A stretch of 64,000 nt of DNA from Tenericutes bacterium HGW-Tenericutes-2 (GTDB lineage Bacteria; Bacillota_I; Bacilli_A; Acholeplasmatales; Acholeplasmataceae). Where the stretch lies: assembly GCA_002839095.1 (NCBI GenBank), contig PGXL01000001.1, forward strand, positions 1 through 64,000, written 5' to 3'. Below, one piece after another: positions 45,155-53,298 of the stretch (within the stretch, counting starts at the first letter, position 1; the number at the start of each line of letters is the position of its first letter). The notes beneath the pieces were generated by a model. That model saw only the letters and a program-made list of their open reading frames with translations, did not search any database and was not told the DNA's origin. The position numbers and the translations under genes were made by a program.

Positions 45155-45536
45155 GACAGCTTCCTCCTTTTTTAATGATTCCTAGTTTATTTGGTGTTTG
45201 AATGTGAGATGACACTGCTTGAGTCATCTCAAATAAAAATTGGTTCAATTCATCCTGAAATTCTTTTTCTACCTCAAAATAACGTTTAACCTCAGGCTTA
45301 CTATATAATACTGTTTTCGATTCACCAAACTTTTGAACTGCTTCTTTGAAATCTGGATGGTATGCTCCACCTTCAGACATTACTTGATCGTATTTAATTT
45401 TCGCTTCTTGAAATGTATTGATCTCATTTGAATAGAGTTCAAGCATTTTTTGATCGAGATATTTGATTTCTTTATATTTACTGTCCTCTTTGATTTCATC
45501 AAGGACTTGATATGCTTGCATAATTAATTCGGTCAT
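45144..45536 (-). CDS. ylbF: YlbF/YmcA-family regulator
   Basis: 130 residues, all helical, with the Com_YlbF pattern (YHPDFKEAVQKFGESKTVLYSKPEVKRYFEVEKEFQDEL in outline). In B. subtilis YlbF forms a complex with YmcA and YaaT that controls RNase Y mRNA processing and is needed for competence, biofilm formation and sporulation. It ends in KKGGSCHVR with a single Cys. It overlaps the pseudouridine synthase gene by 4 bases upstream. A ComK homologue also occurs in this window, giving a possible functional link. Confidence 0.8.
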   Translation of the reverse strand: MTELIMQAYQVLDEIKEDSKYKEIKYLDQKMLELYSNEINTFQEAKIKYDQVMSEGGAYHPDFKEAVQKFGESKTVLYSKPEVKRYFEVEKEFQDELNQFLFEMTQAVSSHIQTPNKLGIIKKGGSCHVR

Positions 45537-46219
45537 TCTAAATCATTCCTTTCAAATTCAATGTACTCTCCAGGTTTTAAATCTTTCAATTTGAGATTTC
45601 CAATTGAAGTTCTTTTTAATCTTAAGACCTCATAGCCAACTGCTTGAAACATGCGTTTGACTTGATGAAACTTTCCTTCATCTATGATGATAGTAACATG
45701 TTCCTTATCTTTTTTAATATCTAGTGCTTTTGCAAAGTACTCATCATTAAATGCATCCTTGATTAAAATACCCTTTAATAAAGTATTTTGATGGAGAAAT
45801 GGTTTGTCTAGCATCACTTCATATGTTTTTTCAATATGCTTTTTAGGATGCATGATTTGATGAGCAAAATTGCCATCTGTAGTGAGTATTAATAAACCTT
45901 CTGCATCTAAGTCTAATCTACCTGCGATTGCATATTCAAATCTGTTATAGGGTGGTTCTATTAACGATGTAATGACCCTATGCATTGTATCATGATTTGC
46001 TGATAAATAACCAATCGGTTTATAAATCATTAAATGGATATGTTCTTTATAAAACACTTTTTCGCCATCAACATAAACTAAATCTTTATTTGGATCGATG
46101 GAAAGCGTAGGATCAATGACACGAGATTCATTAACAAAAACCTGTTGTGTTTTCAGTAATGATTTAATTTCTTTTCTTGTGCCATATTTTAAGTTACTTA
46201 AGAATTTATCTATACGCAT
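45533..46219 (-). CDS. Pseudouridine synthase, RsuA/RluB family
   Basis: 228 residues. The N-terminal S4 domain (about 1-55) is MRIDKFLSNLKYGTRKEIKSLL-like, and the catalytic domain has AGRLDLDAEGLLILTTDG with the catalytic Asp, then KTYEVMLD and EGKFHQVKRMF. It isomerises a specific uridine in rRNA; 16S (RsuA) or 23S (RluB) cannot be separated by eye. GGAGC precedes the ATG. It is divergent from def. Confidence 0.88.
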   Translation of the reverse strand: MRIDKFLSNLKYGTRKEIKSLLKTQQVFVNESRVIDPTLSIDPNKDLVYVDGEKVFYKEHIHLMIYKPIGYLSANHDTMHRVITSLIEPPYNRFEYAIAGRLDLDAEGLLILTTDGNFAHQIMHPKKHIEKTYEVMLDKPFLHQNTLLKGILIKDAFNDEYFAKALDIKKDKEHVTIIIDEGKFHQVKRMFQAVGYEVLRLKRTSIGNLKLKDLKPGEYIEFERNDLE

Positions 46220-46262
46220 TCAATTGCTCCTTATGATATAATATGAGTGAGGTGTATGAAAC

Positions 46263-46841
46263 ATGATTACTATGAAAAATGTCATTCGCGAAGGTCATAA
46301 AACCCTTGAAACAGTTGCTAAAGAGGTTAAATTGCCTTTAACTCAAGCGGATAAAAAACTACTAAAAGAAATGCTTGAATATGTGAAGAATTCACAAGAT
46401 GATGAAATGGTTGAGAAATACGATTTGAGACCAGCTGTTGGTATTGCTGCTCCTCAGGTCAATGTATCGAAGAGAATGTTTGCAGTCCATGTCACTGATT
46501 TTGATGGAACTCTATATTCCTACGCACTTGTAAACCCTGTTTTAAAGGCAAAAGGAAGTGGAATTATTTATGTTCCGGGTGGTGAAGGTTGTTTAAGTGT
46601 TGATCGCGTTACCGAAGGATTAACACCAAGATATTCATCTGTTACATTTGAAGCACTATCCTATGATATTCCAAGCGGTGAGTTGATACCTGTGGAACTA
46701 TATCTAGAAGGATATGTTGGTATTGTATTCCAGCATGAATTTGATCATATCAATGGAATTATGTATACTTCTAAGCTATTCCCTGAAATACCTAACGCAA
46801 AGCCTGCATTCGAGTATATCAATGAGGAAGAGGCTATTTAA
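46263..46841 (+). CDS. def: Peptide deformylase
   Basis: Removes the formyl group from nascent proteins. 192 residues, type II. All three motifs are seen: GIAAPQV (I), EGCLSV with the Cys ligand (II) and the zinc-binding HEFDH (III). GAGGTG lies 9 bases before the ATG and TATAAT is about 20 bases upstream. It converges with the next gene, overlapping by 8 bases, so the two 3' ends are intertwined without a visible terminator. Confidence 0.95.
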   Translation: MITMKNVIREGHKTLETVAKEVKLPLTQADKKLLKEMLEYVKNSQDDEMVEKYDLRPAVGIAAPQVNVSKRMFAVHVTDFDGTLYSYALVNPVLKAKGSGIIYVPGGEGCLSVDRVTEGLTPRYSSVTFEALSYDIPSGELIPVELYLEGYVGIVFQHEFDHINGIMYTSKLFPEIPNAKPAFEYINEEEAI

Positions 46842-47739
46842 AGATAATTCTAAGTACTTTAATTTGATTCTCTAAAATGTCATCGATGGTGACATTTTTT
46901 GTTTCTTCATTCGGAAATATCTTTTTCGATAGGTCTGTCATTTCATTTTCTTTTTTCTTCTTTTCATTTGTAAAAATTTTCTTGAAAAATCCTACCTTTT
47001 TTGGTTCTTCATTAAAAACAGATTGATGAAATTTATTATCAATCATTAGAAAGCCAGTGTACCTGTCACGAAGCAGTTTTTTAAAGATTGCAATAATATC
47101 TGTCTTTCCATATCCTAGTAACTTTGGATTAAGATCGTGATCAGCATCCTCTGCGAAAAAGGCGCCTATGGATGTTCTTAGTAATCTATATGCTGTCGTC
47201 GTAGATTCATTATTCATCATGATTGCTACAGGATCAAATGCTAGACTTAATGCATTGGATTTAATTTTCTTAAATAAGTAAGCATAGGTGTTCGCTTTAT
47301 AGTTATTGACTGGTAATAAAATAATTTTTTTGCCATTTTTCATTGCTGCATCGACATATGGTTCTAATCTCTTAAAAATGCTATCGTATTCCTGAATAAC
47401 ATCATTGAATTTAGGCAATCTAAAAAATAGATGATTCACCTTAAGCTTATCAGCAACTTTAATCATATATTTAAATTCATCTAAGGAATCAGCATGCTTT
47501 TTATCATCATAGATATCATAAGGCTGAATACCAGTATCTAAAACCGCTATTTTTAGCTTAGCTGTTTTCAATTCCAGCATAATCTTCTTTAAATCACCAT
47601 CGCTTAGTTCAATGATAGGAGATCCGTTATATTTTCTTAAGCAAATATATTCTAATTGATTTTTTTGTGCAATAGCAATTTGTTCCTGAAAGGAAGCTGT
47701 TCCATCATAATCAAAAAATCCTGTAATGTTTGGTTTCAT
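46834..47739 (-). CDS. TIM-barrel protein resembling sugar-phosphate isomerase/epimerase (AP-endonuclease-2 type)
   Basis: 301 residues from the ATG at 47739, which overlaps the methyltransferase stop as ATGA with GGAG 7 bases upstream. The first ~235 residues fit the xylose-isomerase-like barrel (FQEQIAIAQKNQLEYICLR, KIAVLDTGIQ, KIILLPVNNYKAN, LSLAFDPVAIM, GFLMIDNKFHQ). Glu and His metal ligands typical of active isomerases are not obvious. The last ~60 residues are a Lys/Glu-rich tail (FTNEKKKKENE). Function is unknown; it could be degenerate. Confidence 0.6.
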   Translation of the reverse strand: MKPNITGFFDYDGTASFQEQIAIAQKNQLEYICLRKYNGSPIIELSDGDLKKIMLELKTAKLKIAVLDTGIQPYDIYDDKKHADSLDEFKYMIKVADKLKVNHLFFRLPKFNDVIQEYDSIFKRLEPYVDAAMKNGKKIILLPVNNYKANTYAYLFKKIKSNALSLAFDPVAIMMNNESTTTAYRLLRTSIGAFFAEDADHDLNPKLLGYGKTDIIAIFKKLLRDRYTGFLMIDNKFHQSVFNEEPKKVGFFKKIFTNEKKKKENEMTDLSKKIFPNEETKNVTIDDILENQIKVLRIIFK

Positions 47740-48437
47740 AATTTTCTCCACTCATACATTAAAATTCCGCCTGCAACACTCACATTAAGACTTTCAACAT
47801 TTTCCGTTTGGATATGAACAGATTGATCAGATAGTGCTTTGATTGAATCTGATATGCCGTGTCCTTCATTTCCAAGTATTAAAACTGTTTTCTTTGACTT
47901 ATTTACTTCACCGCTTTCGTGGGCATCTGCATAAATAATTTGATAATCATTTTCAATAAAGTTTAGAATTGCTTCTTCTAAGGGTCTTCTTTCTAAATAT
48001 ACATCAAAGATAGCACCTTTGGATGCGCGAATGACTTTTTCATTATAAAAGTCAGCAGACTTTAAGGACACGATGACATGAACAAATCCAAACGCTGCTG
48101 CACTTCTGATCAATGCTCCTACATTATCTGGATCTTGAACATCATCAAGCATTAAAACTTTAGGACTATTTTTTATTGGATTTGTTTTTTTACATACACC
48201 AATCATATCAAAATAGGTTTCAGCTTGCTGCAAGTCATCCATTAAGTCCTTAGTCAGTGTTGTCATGCCTTCAATTTCATCTGTAGTTAATATTTCTACT
48301 AAAGCTTGGACTTCCTTCGCTTTATCAATCAAATGCTTACCATAGACTAAAAACATACCATGTGCATCACGGTATTTTTTTAGCTTTAAATTCTTCCATA
48401 GCTTAAATGATTTATTTTGCTTCGACGTAATGATCAT
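47736..48437 (-). CDS. TrmH/SpoU-family RNA 2'-O-methyltransferase
   Basis: 233 residues. An N-terminal substrate-binding domain (about 1-80; KYRDAHGMFLVYGKHLIDKA) precedes the SPOUT knot with motifs LDDVQDPDNVGALIRSAAAFG, LILGNEGHGIS and ESLNVSVAGGILMYEW. It methylates a ribose in rRNA or tRNA; the YsgA/TsnR-like subgroup is likely, but the target is unknown. It overlaps thiI by 26 bases upstream and the TIM-barrel gene downstream (ATGA), so it is part of a tightly coupled RNA-modification operon. Confidence 0.87.
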   Translation of the reverse strand: MIITSKQNKSFKLWKNLKLKKYRDAHGMFLVYGKHLIDKAKEVQALVEILTTDEIEGMTTLTKDLMDDLQQAETYFDMIGVCKKTNPIKNSPKVLMLDDVQDPDNVGALIRSAAAFGFVHVIVSLKSADFYNEKVIRASKGAIFDVYLERRPLEEAILNFIENDYQIIYADAHESGEVNKSKKTVLILGNEGHGISDSIKALSDQSVHIQTENVESLNVSVAGGILMYEWRKL

Positions 48438-49689
48438 TTTCCATCATTTCCTTTTCATAAAGAGCTAATGCTTCTGATACGGTAAATCCATATTTCGAGA
48501 TATTGAAATTAAAATCCTTTGTTACTTCTAGGGTCTTGATGTTTTGTAGTGCCCCTAAGAATAAATTATCATAATCCATGTCACGTTCATACTTTAATGC
48601 ATAAACTTCCATTGGTCTTGTTGCTGGTGCTTTTGGTACATAAATACTGCAGCAGTCATTGAATGGACGAATTGATATTTGAAATGTATCTATTTTTTTT
48701 GATATATCAACGATTTCTTGTTTATCATAGGTGAGCACTGGTCTTAAAATTGGCATTTTAGTTACTGCCTCAATGACCTGCATGCTATTGAGTGTCTGGC
48801 TTGCGACTTGACCAACAGATTCTCCATTGATTAAGCATAATAGTTTCTTTTTCTTTGCATAGCTCTCAGCTAATCTATACATCATTCTTCTCATTACAGT
48901 TATTATATATGGATCAAACACTTTAGCAAGTATTTCTTCGTGAAGCTTTGTAAATGGAACTAAATGAAGTTTAATCGATCCAGTTGGTGTATAGATGGCT
49001 AGCTTTTTAGTTAAATCAATAACCTTTTGTACTGATTCCAATGGTGTCATCGGAGTGGATTCAAAATGAAACATTTCAATTTCAATTCCTTGTTTCATGG
49101 AAAGATATGCAGCAACCGGTGAATCGATTCCACCACTCATCATCACTAATCCTTTTCCTTGTGTACCAAATGGGAAGCCTCCCATTCCTTTAATGCTTTT
49201 TAAATGTACATACGCTACATCGCTTCTTATTTCGATATTTAATATTTCTTCAGGATTTTTTACATCCACAGTATATTTCTTGTCAGCTCCATTTAAGATT
49301 GGGCTAGCTATTTTTTGTGTAATATCCTGGCTGGTCATCGGAAACTTTTTATCGTGTCTTTTAGTTTCAATTTTCAATCGAACCATTGGAACATCCATTT
49401 CGATGTTCAGGACTTGAATAGCCTTTAAAATAATATCATCTAAATTTGGCTTAGCTACATAAACTATACTAAAGCTATATATACCTGGAATTTGTTTGAG
49501 TCTACTGACTATCTCATCTTCTTCATTTAAATCATAGCTAATAAAGATCCGATCATGTGTAAATTCGTAGGATACATTCATCCCACTTAATCTAGAAACT
49601 AAATGCGCTCTAACCTTCTTAATAAAAAAACCTATATTTCGACCTTTTAGCATCATATCGCCAAAACGGATTAATATTTTCTTTGTCAT
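48412..49689 (-). CDS. thiI: tRNA sulfurtransferase ThiI
   Basis: Makes 4-thiouridine at tRNA position 8 and can donate sulfur for thiamine. 425 residues: ferredoxin-like and THUMP domains (about 1-170), then the PP-loop ATPase GLVMMSGGIDSPVAAYL and the catalytic Cys region FNDCCSIYVPKAPATRP. There is no C-terminal rhodanese domain, as in Bacillus, where a cysteine desulfurase supplies sulfur directly. Whether SufS here fills that role is open. It starts the thiI-trmH operon. Confidence 0.93.
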   Translation of the reverse strand: MTKKILIRFGDMMLKGRNIGFFIKKVRAHLVSRLSGMNVSYEFTHDRIFISYDLNEEDEIVSRLKQIPGIYSFSIVYVAKPNLDDIILKAIQVLNIEMDVPMVRLKIETKRHDKKFPMTSQDITQKIASPILNGADKKYTVDVKNPEEILNIEIRSDVAYVHLKSIKGMGGFPFGTQGKGLVMMSGGIDSPVAAYLSMKQGIEIEMFHFESTPMTPLESVQKVIDLTKKLAIYTPTGSIKLHLVPFTKLHEEILAKVFDPYIITVMRRMMYRLAESYAKKKKLLCLINGESVGQVASQTLNSMQVIEAVTKMPILRPVLTYDKQEIVDISKKIDTFQISIRPFNDCCSIYVPKAPATRPMEVYALKYERDMDYDNLFLGALQNIKTLEVTKDFNFNISKYGFTVSEALALYEKEMMENDHYVEAK

Positions 49690-49746
49690 GTTTTATCACC
49701 ATATCTATTTTAACATATATGATATAATAATTGAGGTGGTGATATC

Positions 49747-50196
49747 ATGAAAAATCAAGAACTATTAGAATCAGCTTTAGCACTTTTAGAAACACAACCT
49801 AATCAAATTTCAGTTCTTTCGAATGCATCCGCTTTTTTAAATGACTCATTCGATCGTCTCAATTGGGTAGGATTTTATTTATTTGATGGCATAAACTTAA
49901 CCGTAGGTCCTTTTCAAGGCCACGTGGCATGCTCAGTCATTCCTTTAGGAAAAGGAGTTTGTGGAGAAGCTGCAGTACTTAAGAAAACGATGGTTATCAA
50001 GGATGTACTCGCACACGATAATCATATCGCATGTGATGCAAATAGTAGAAGCGAAGTTGTTGTCCCAATATTCATCAAAGATAAGCTTTTTGGTGTCTTA
50101 GACGTTGATAGTCCAATTATCAACCGCTTCGATCCTGAAATTGTTGAGTTCCTTGAGGAATTCGTTAAGTTATTAGTAAAAACAATTGACATTTAA
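49747..50196 (+). CDS. Free methionine-(R)-sulfoxide reductase (GAF domain)
   Basis: 149 residues, one GAF domain. The family signatures WVGFYLF, VGPFQGHVACSVIPLGKGVCG and HIACDANSRSEVVVP carry the catalytic cysteines. It reduces free Met-R-sulfoxide in the cytosol, an oxidative-stress repair function. GAGGTGGTGAT precedes the ATG. The next promoter (rpsD) starts inside its last codons. Confidence 0.9.
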   Translation: MKNQELLESALALLETQPNQISVLSNASAFLNDSFDRLNWVGFYLFDGINLTVGPFQGHVACSVIPLGKGVCGEAAVLKKTMVIKDVLAHDNHIACDANSRSEVVVPIFIKDKLFGVLDVDSPIINRFDPEIVEFLEEFVKLLVKTIDI

Positions 50197-50214
50197 TACC
50201 CTATAGGGTAAAAT
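50186..50214 (+). promoter_or_regulatory. Promoter of rpsD
   Basis: TTGACA (50186-50191), 17 bases, TAAAAT (50209-50214). The spacer contains the palindrome TACCCTATAGGGTA. Confidence 0.8.
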
Positions 50215-50220
50215 GAATAG

Positions 50221-50386
50221 CGTCGGTAAAAAGCAGGCAACCTATTTTTTAAAGAGCGATCCCTACCCATTTATGGAGCCCTTAGTAACCTTATACTGCT
50301 TTAAGGTGAACAGAACATCGGGATACCTTTAATTAAAGTATTTTGCAGTTTTTGCCTACCAAAAATAAAAAAGGAGGTAAAAATTT
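50221..50386 (+). promoter_or_regulatory. Long structured rpsD leader
   Basis: About 165 bases. GGTA-AAAA...GCAA near the 5' end can pair with TTGC...TTTT...TACC near the 3' end, closing the whole leader just before GGAGG. CTTTAAGG, CCTTTAATTAAAG and GGGAT elements lie inside. An S4 autoregulatory leader is known for B. subtilis rpsD and is the likely role. I could not match a defined family. Confidence 0.5.
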
Positions 50387-50986
50387 ATGTCACGTTACAC
50401 AGGACCATCATGGAAAATATCACGTCGTTTAGGCTATTCTATTTCTGAAACAGGAAAAGAATTGAAAAAGCGTCCTTATGCACCAGGTCAACATGGACAA
50501 CGTCGTTCTAAGACTAGCGGCTACGGTGATCAACTTCATGAAAAACAAAAAGTTAGATTTACTTATGGAGTATCCGAAAAGCAATTTAGAAAGACTTTCA
50601 ATGAAGCTGACAAGATGAAGGGTAAGCATGGTGAAAACTTCTTGCGTCTACTTGAATCTCGTCTAGATAATGTTGTTTATCGTTTAGGACTTTCTAAAAC
50701 TAGAGCACAAGCGCGCCAATTAGTCAATCATGGACATTTCCTTGTTGATGGCAAGAAAGTAGATATTCCGTCATATCGTCTACAACCAGGCCAAAAAATT
50801 CAACTTAGAGAAACTTCTAAAGGCTTAAAGGTTGTTCAAGAAGCTCTTGAAGGACAATATGCTTCTGTTGAATTCGTATCATTCGATAAGGACACAAATG
50901 TTGGAACATTTGTTCGTTATCCAGAACGTAATGAAATTCTTCAGGAAATCAATGAACAGTTGATTGTTGAATTCTACAACAGATAA
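50387..50986 (+). CDS. rpsD: 30S ribosomal protein S4
   Basis: A primary 16S-binding assembly protein and feedback regulator. 199 residues: [17 protein letters not shown] at the N-terminus, [12 protein letters not shown], then an S4 RNA-binding domain (about 90-150; [22 protein letters not shown]). Strong GGAGG. It is monocistronic with a bidirectional terminator. Confidence 0.97.
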   Translation: MSRYTGPSWKISRRLGYSISETGKELKKRPYAPGQHGQRRSKTSGYGDQLHEKQKVRFTYGVSEKQFRKTFNEADKMKGKHGENFLRLLESRLDNVVYRLGLSKTRAQARQLVNHGHFLVDGKKVDIPSYRLQPGQKIQLRETSKGLKVVQEALEGQYASVEFVSFDKDTNVGTFVRYPERNEILQEINEQLIVEFYNR

Positions 50987-50996
50987 CAAAAAAAAT

Positions 50997-51028
50997 AAAA
51001 GATGACTCCTCGGAATCATCTTTTTTTT
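50997..51028. terminator. Bidirectional terminator between rpsD and the 51045 gene
   Basis: AAAAGATGACTCC-TC-GGAATCATCTTTT (one mismatch), with T-runs in both directions. Confidence 0.9.
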
Positions 51029-51044
51029 GTCATTTTTTTCAATT

Positions 51045-51560
51045 TTATTCTGATACTTCAGCAATTAAATTACCTAGATGCACAATTTTCTTTTTATGAT
51101 TACCATCCTCAACTAAAACGTACTGAAATTCATGAATTTCTACGATTTGATAGGATTCCTCTAAGCATGGTTCTTCTATTTTTTGATATAAATAAACAGT
51201 GTGCCCTTCCTTAAACTCAACAAAACTCGTAGGAATTTGATATTTTTTATAACGATAGTACTTTGTGATCTCAGAAACTGTAGCTAATTTATCCCGAAAT
51301 TTTTGAGGAAATGGGATTAGATTATCTGCAGATATAACGCGTACGTTTAGACCAACTAAAGTTTTTTTCAATCTTCCAATATTGCTTAATAATGAGATTG
51401 CAAATAATAAAGAAAATGCAACGTAACACATAGTCCAGAGTAATAAATTTTCTGGATAAATATAAATAACGATTGCTAGAGCAACAGTCGGTGCTATGAG
51501 GAAAAAGATATGTGATTTTACTATTTTTTGTTTCCGATCAGATACAGTCTGGTATAACAT
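51045..51560 (-). CDS. Hypothetical membrane protein, paralogue of the 51606 product
   Basis: 171 residues. Two N-terminal helices (about 18-35 and 40-60) are followed by a soluble beta-rich domain with NVRVISADNLIPFP, YRYKKYQIPTSFVEF and ESYQIVEIHEFQYVLVED. The adjacent 51606 gene has the same plan and corresponding phrases (YRYQGYNIPISFIER, FEILENYRYQYFLIKDE), so they are paralogues. I know no family or function; a membrane-anchored cytoplasmic or surface domain is all that can be said. It is second in the pair. Confidence 0.6.
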   Translation of the reverse strand: MLYQTVSDRKQKIVKSHIFFLIAPTVALAIVIYIYPENLLLWTMCYVAFSLLFAISLLSNIGRLKKTLVGLNVRVISADNLIPFPQKFRDKLATVSEITKYYRYKKYQIPTSFVEFKEGHTVYLYQKIEEPCLEESYQIVEIHEFQYVLVEDGNHKKKIVHLGNLIAEVSE

Positions 51561-51605
51561 TCGTTTACTCCTACTTATAGTTTCATTTTAGCACATCACT
51601 ACAGG

Positions 51606-52112
51606 TCATACAATGGATAAGACTTGTGAAGAGCTAATAATATACTTATGATGATGTTCATCCTTAATGAGAAAATATTGGTAACGATAGTTCTCTAGGA
51701 TTTCAAATGAGTCGTCCGTAGAACCCTTGTAGGTAAAAAATGGATATAGATATGCTTTCTCTTGATCAACACGCTCGATAAAGCTAATGGGAATATTATA
51801 GCCTTGATAGCGATAAACAAGCTGATGATTCTTTTTCCTTATTTCATTGACTTTGATTGTCTTTGGTAATATCAATTCTTCATCATGATTTGAAACGATG
51901 ATTTGCAAACCTTTTACTCTTCTATGGAGCAATTGCCTTATTACATCATGCGCATATATTGAGGAGGTAATAATGATTACAAAAATAAAAACGATAAAAA
52001 GGGTGTGCGCTGTATAAAACCCAATTAAGTGTCCATAAAGGATGACAAGTGTCATCAAAAATAAAACAAAAAAAGTGTCAAATACAAAAAGTTGCCTTCT
52101 ATATCGTCGCAT
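51606..52112 (-). CDS. Hypothetical membrane protein, paralogue of the 51045 product
   Basis: 168 residues from the ATG at 52112 (GGGGGCG 8 bases upstream); an in-frame TTG at 52127 is less likely. The basic N-terminus MRRYRRQ is followed by two helices (about 8-28, 32-55) and a soluble domain ending in DEHHHKYIISSSQVLSIV. It has its own promoter. The stop lies 45 bases before the paralogue start. Function is unknown. Confidence 0.6.
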   Translation of the reverse strand: MRRYRRQLFVFDTFFVLFLMTLVILYGHLIGFYTAHTLFIVFIFVIIITSSIYAHDVIRQLLHRRVKGLQIIVSNHDEELILPKTIKVNEIRKKNHQLVYRYQGYNIPISFIERVDQEKAYLYPFFTYKGSTDDSFEILENYRYQYFLIKDEHHHKYIISSSQVLSIV

Positions 52113-52144
52113 TCCATTCGCCCCCAAAAGATTTTGCTACACCT

Positions 52145-52173
52145 ATTTTACCAATGAAGCATCAAATAGTCAA
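52145..52173 (-). promoter_or_regulatory. Promoter of the paired membrane-protein genes
   Basis: TTGACT (52168-52173), 17 bases, TAAAAT (52145-52150). Confidence 0.7.
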
Positions 52174-52233
52174 CCTATTCTATAAGTATAAATCGACTAA
52201 AATCGTTATGAATTAATAAAAATGAAGTGAATT

Positions 52234-52260
52234 CGAAATAAAAAGACCTATTAGGGTCTT
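52234..52260 (-). terminator. Terminator of the pgk-tpiA operon
   Basis: AAGACC-CTAATA-GGTCTT followed by TTTATTTC on the minus strand. Confidence 0.8.
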
Positions 52261-52273
52261 ATTTATTTCTTAA

Positions 52274-53035
52274 TTACTTCTTTAATGCTGCACGAACTAA
52301 TGTGAGGAATGAATTTGGATCTAAGGATGCACCACCGACAAGTGCACCATCAATATCTGACATTGCAAGTAAGCTATCTACATTCTTAACATTAACCGAA
52401 CCACCATATAATATTCTTATTTGTTCGCTAACTTCTTTACCATATAGTTTTTCTAATACCTTACGGATTGCTATAATCGTATCATTTGCTTGTTCTGGAG
52501 TTGCAGTAACACCAGTTCCAATTGCCCATATTGGTTCATAGGCAACAACTGTTTTTAATGCATTCTCTGAAGTCACATTTAAGTAAGCTTTTTCAATTTG
52601 CTTTTTAACAACCTTATCAGTTGTTCCAGCTTCTCTAATTTCAAGTGACTCGCCAACACAAACAATTGGAGTCAAATCTTGATTGACAGCTGCGATCAAT
52701 TTTAAGTTTACGGTTTCATCAGTTTCATTAAAATAAGCGCGACGTTCACTGTGGCCAACGACAACATAGTCAACACCATAGGATTTTAACATTAAAGCAG
52801 AAATTTCACCTGTATAGGCGCCTTCATCTGCATAATGCATATTTTGTGCACCAATTCTTAAATTTTCACCTTCTCTTTTTACTAAATCACGCAAAAAGAT
52901 AGCTGGCGAACAGATAACTGATTCAACCTTTTCTTTATCTGGAACTTCTACATTGACAGCATAGATGAAGGCAAGCGCATCATCTTTAGTCTTGTACATT
53001 TTCCAGTTTCCTGCAATAATTGGTCTTCTTTTCAT
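52274..53035 (-). CDS. tpiA: Triosephosphate isomerase
   Basis: Interconverts DHAP and glyceraldehyde 3-phosphate. 253 residues from MKRRPIIAGNWKMYK (ATG at 53035, 4 bases after the HPr-like stop). The catalytic Lys is in NWKMY, His in VVGHSERR, Glu in AYEPIWAIGTG, and the phosphate loop is YGGSVN. A longer frame reaching into the HPr-like gene is rejected. It is last in the pgk-xre-HPr-like-tpiA operon. Confidence 0.96.
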   Translation of the reverse strand: MKRRPIIAGNWKMYKTKDDALAFIYAVNVEVPDKEKVESVICSPAIFLRDLVKREGENLRIGAQNMHYADEGAYTGEISALMLKSYGVDYVVVGHSERRAYFNETDETVNLKLIAAVNQDLTPIVCVGESLEIREAGTTDKVVKKQIEKAYLNVTSENALKTVVAYEPIWAIGTGVTATPEQANDTIIAIRKVLEKLYGKEVSEQIRILYGGSVNVKNVDSLLAMSDIDGALVGGASLDPNSFLTLVRAALKK

Positions 53036-53039
53036 AGAC

Positions 53040-53285
53040 TTAACCCAAAATAGAGGATACGTCTTTGATTGCTTCTTCAGCACGTGCTCCTCTTGCAACA
53101 ATACGCACATTTTCTCCATGTGGTACTGCAAGTGACATTAATGCTAAGATTGACTTTAGGTCAATGACCTTATTATGGTAATGTAATTCAATTTCAACTG
53201 CATATTTTGACGCAGTTTGCACAACCTTTGCTGCTAAACTTGCATGCAAACCTTGTGTACTTCTAATCATAATCTCTTTTTCCAT
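53040..53285 (-). CDS. HPr-like phosphocarrier with altered active site
   Basis: 81 residues from MEKEIMIRSTQGLHASLAA (AGAGGAGG upstream). It has the PTS HPr fold: the active-site His14 in GLHA, and the regulatory Ser45 in VIDLKSILALMSLAV, equivalent to HPr Ser46. In HPr the His is followed by Ala-Arg-Pro; here it is Ala-Ser-Leu, so the Arg that supports phosphotransfer and the helix-capping Pro are missing. It may be a Crh-like regulatory variant working with CcpA, or a divergent HPr. Its position between a cupin regulator and tpiA in a glycolytic operon favours regulation, which is inference. Confidence 0.75.
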   Translation of the reverse strand: MEKEIMIRSTQGLHASLAAKVVQTASKYAVEIELHYHNKVIDLKSILALMSLAVPHGENVRIVARGARAEEAIKDVSSILG

Positions 53286-53298
53286 TTTCTTTCCTCCT

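Noticed and set aside
46834-46841. Sequencing error at the overlapping ends of def and the TIM-barrel gene
   Set aside because: Both frames are intact with full-length domains. Convergent 8-base overlaps are common in compact genomes.
50221-50386. 6S RNA instead of an rpsD leader
   Set aside because: The paired ends are suggestive, but there is no terminator before GGAGG and rpsD, so a 5' leader is the simpler reading.
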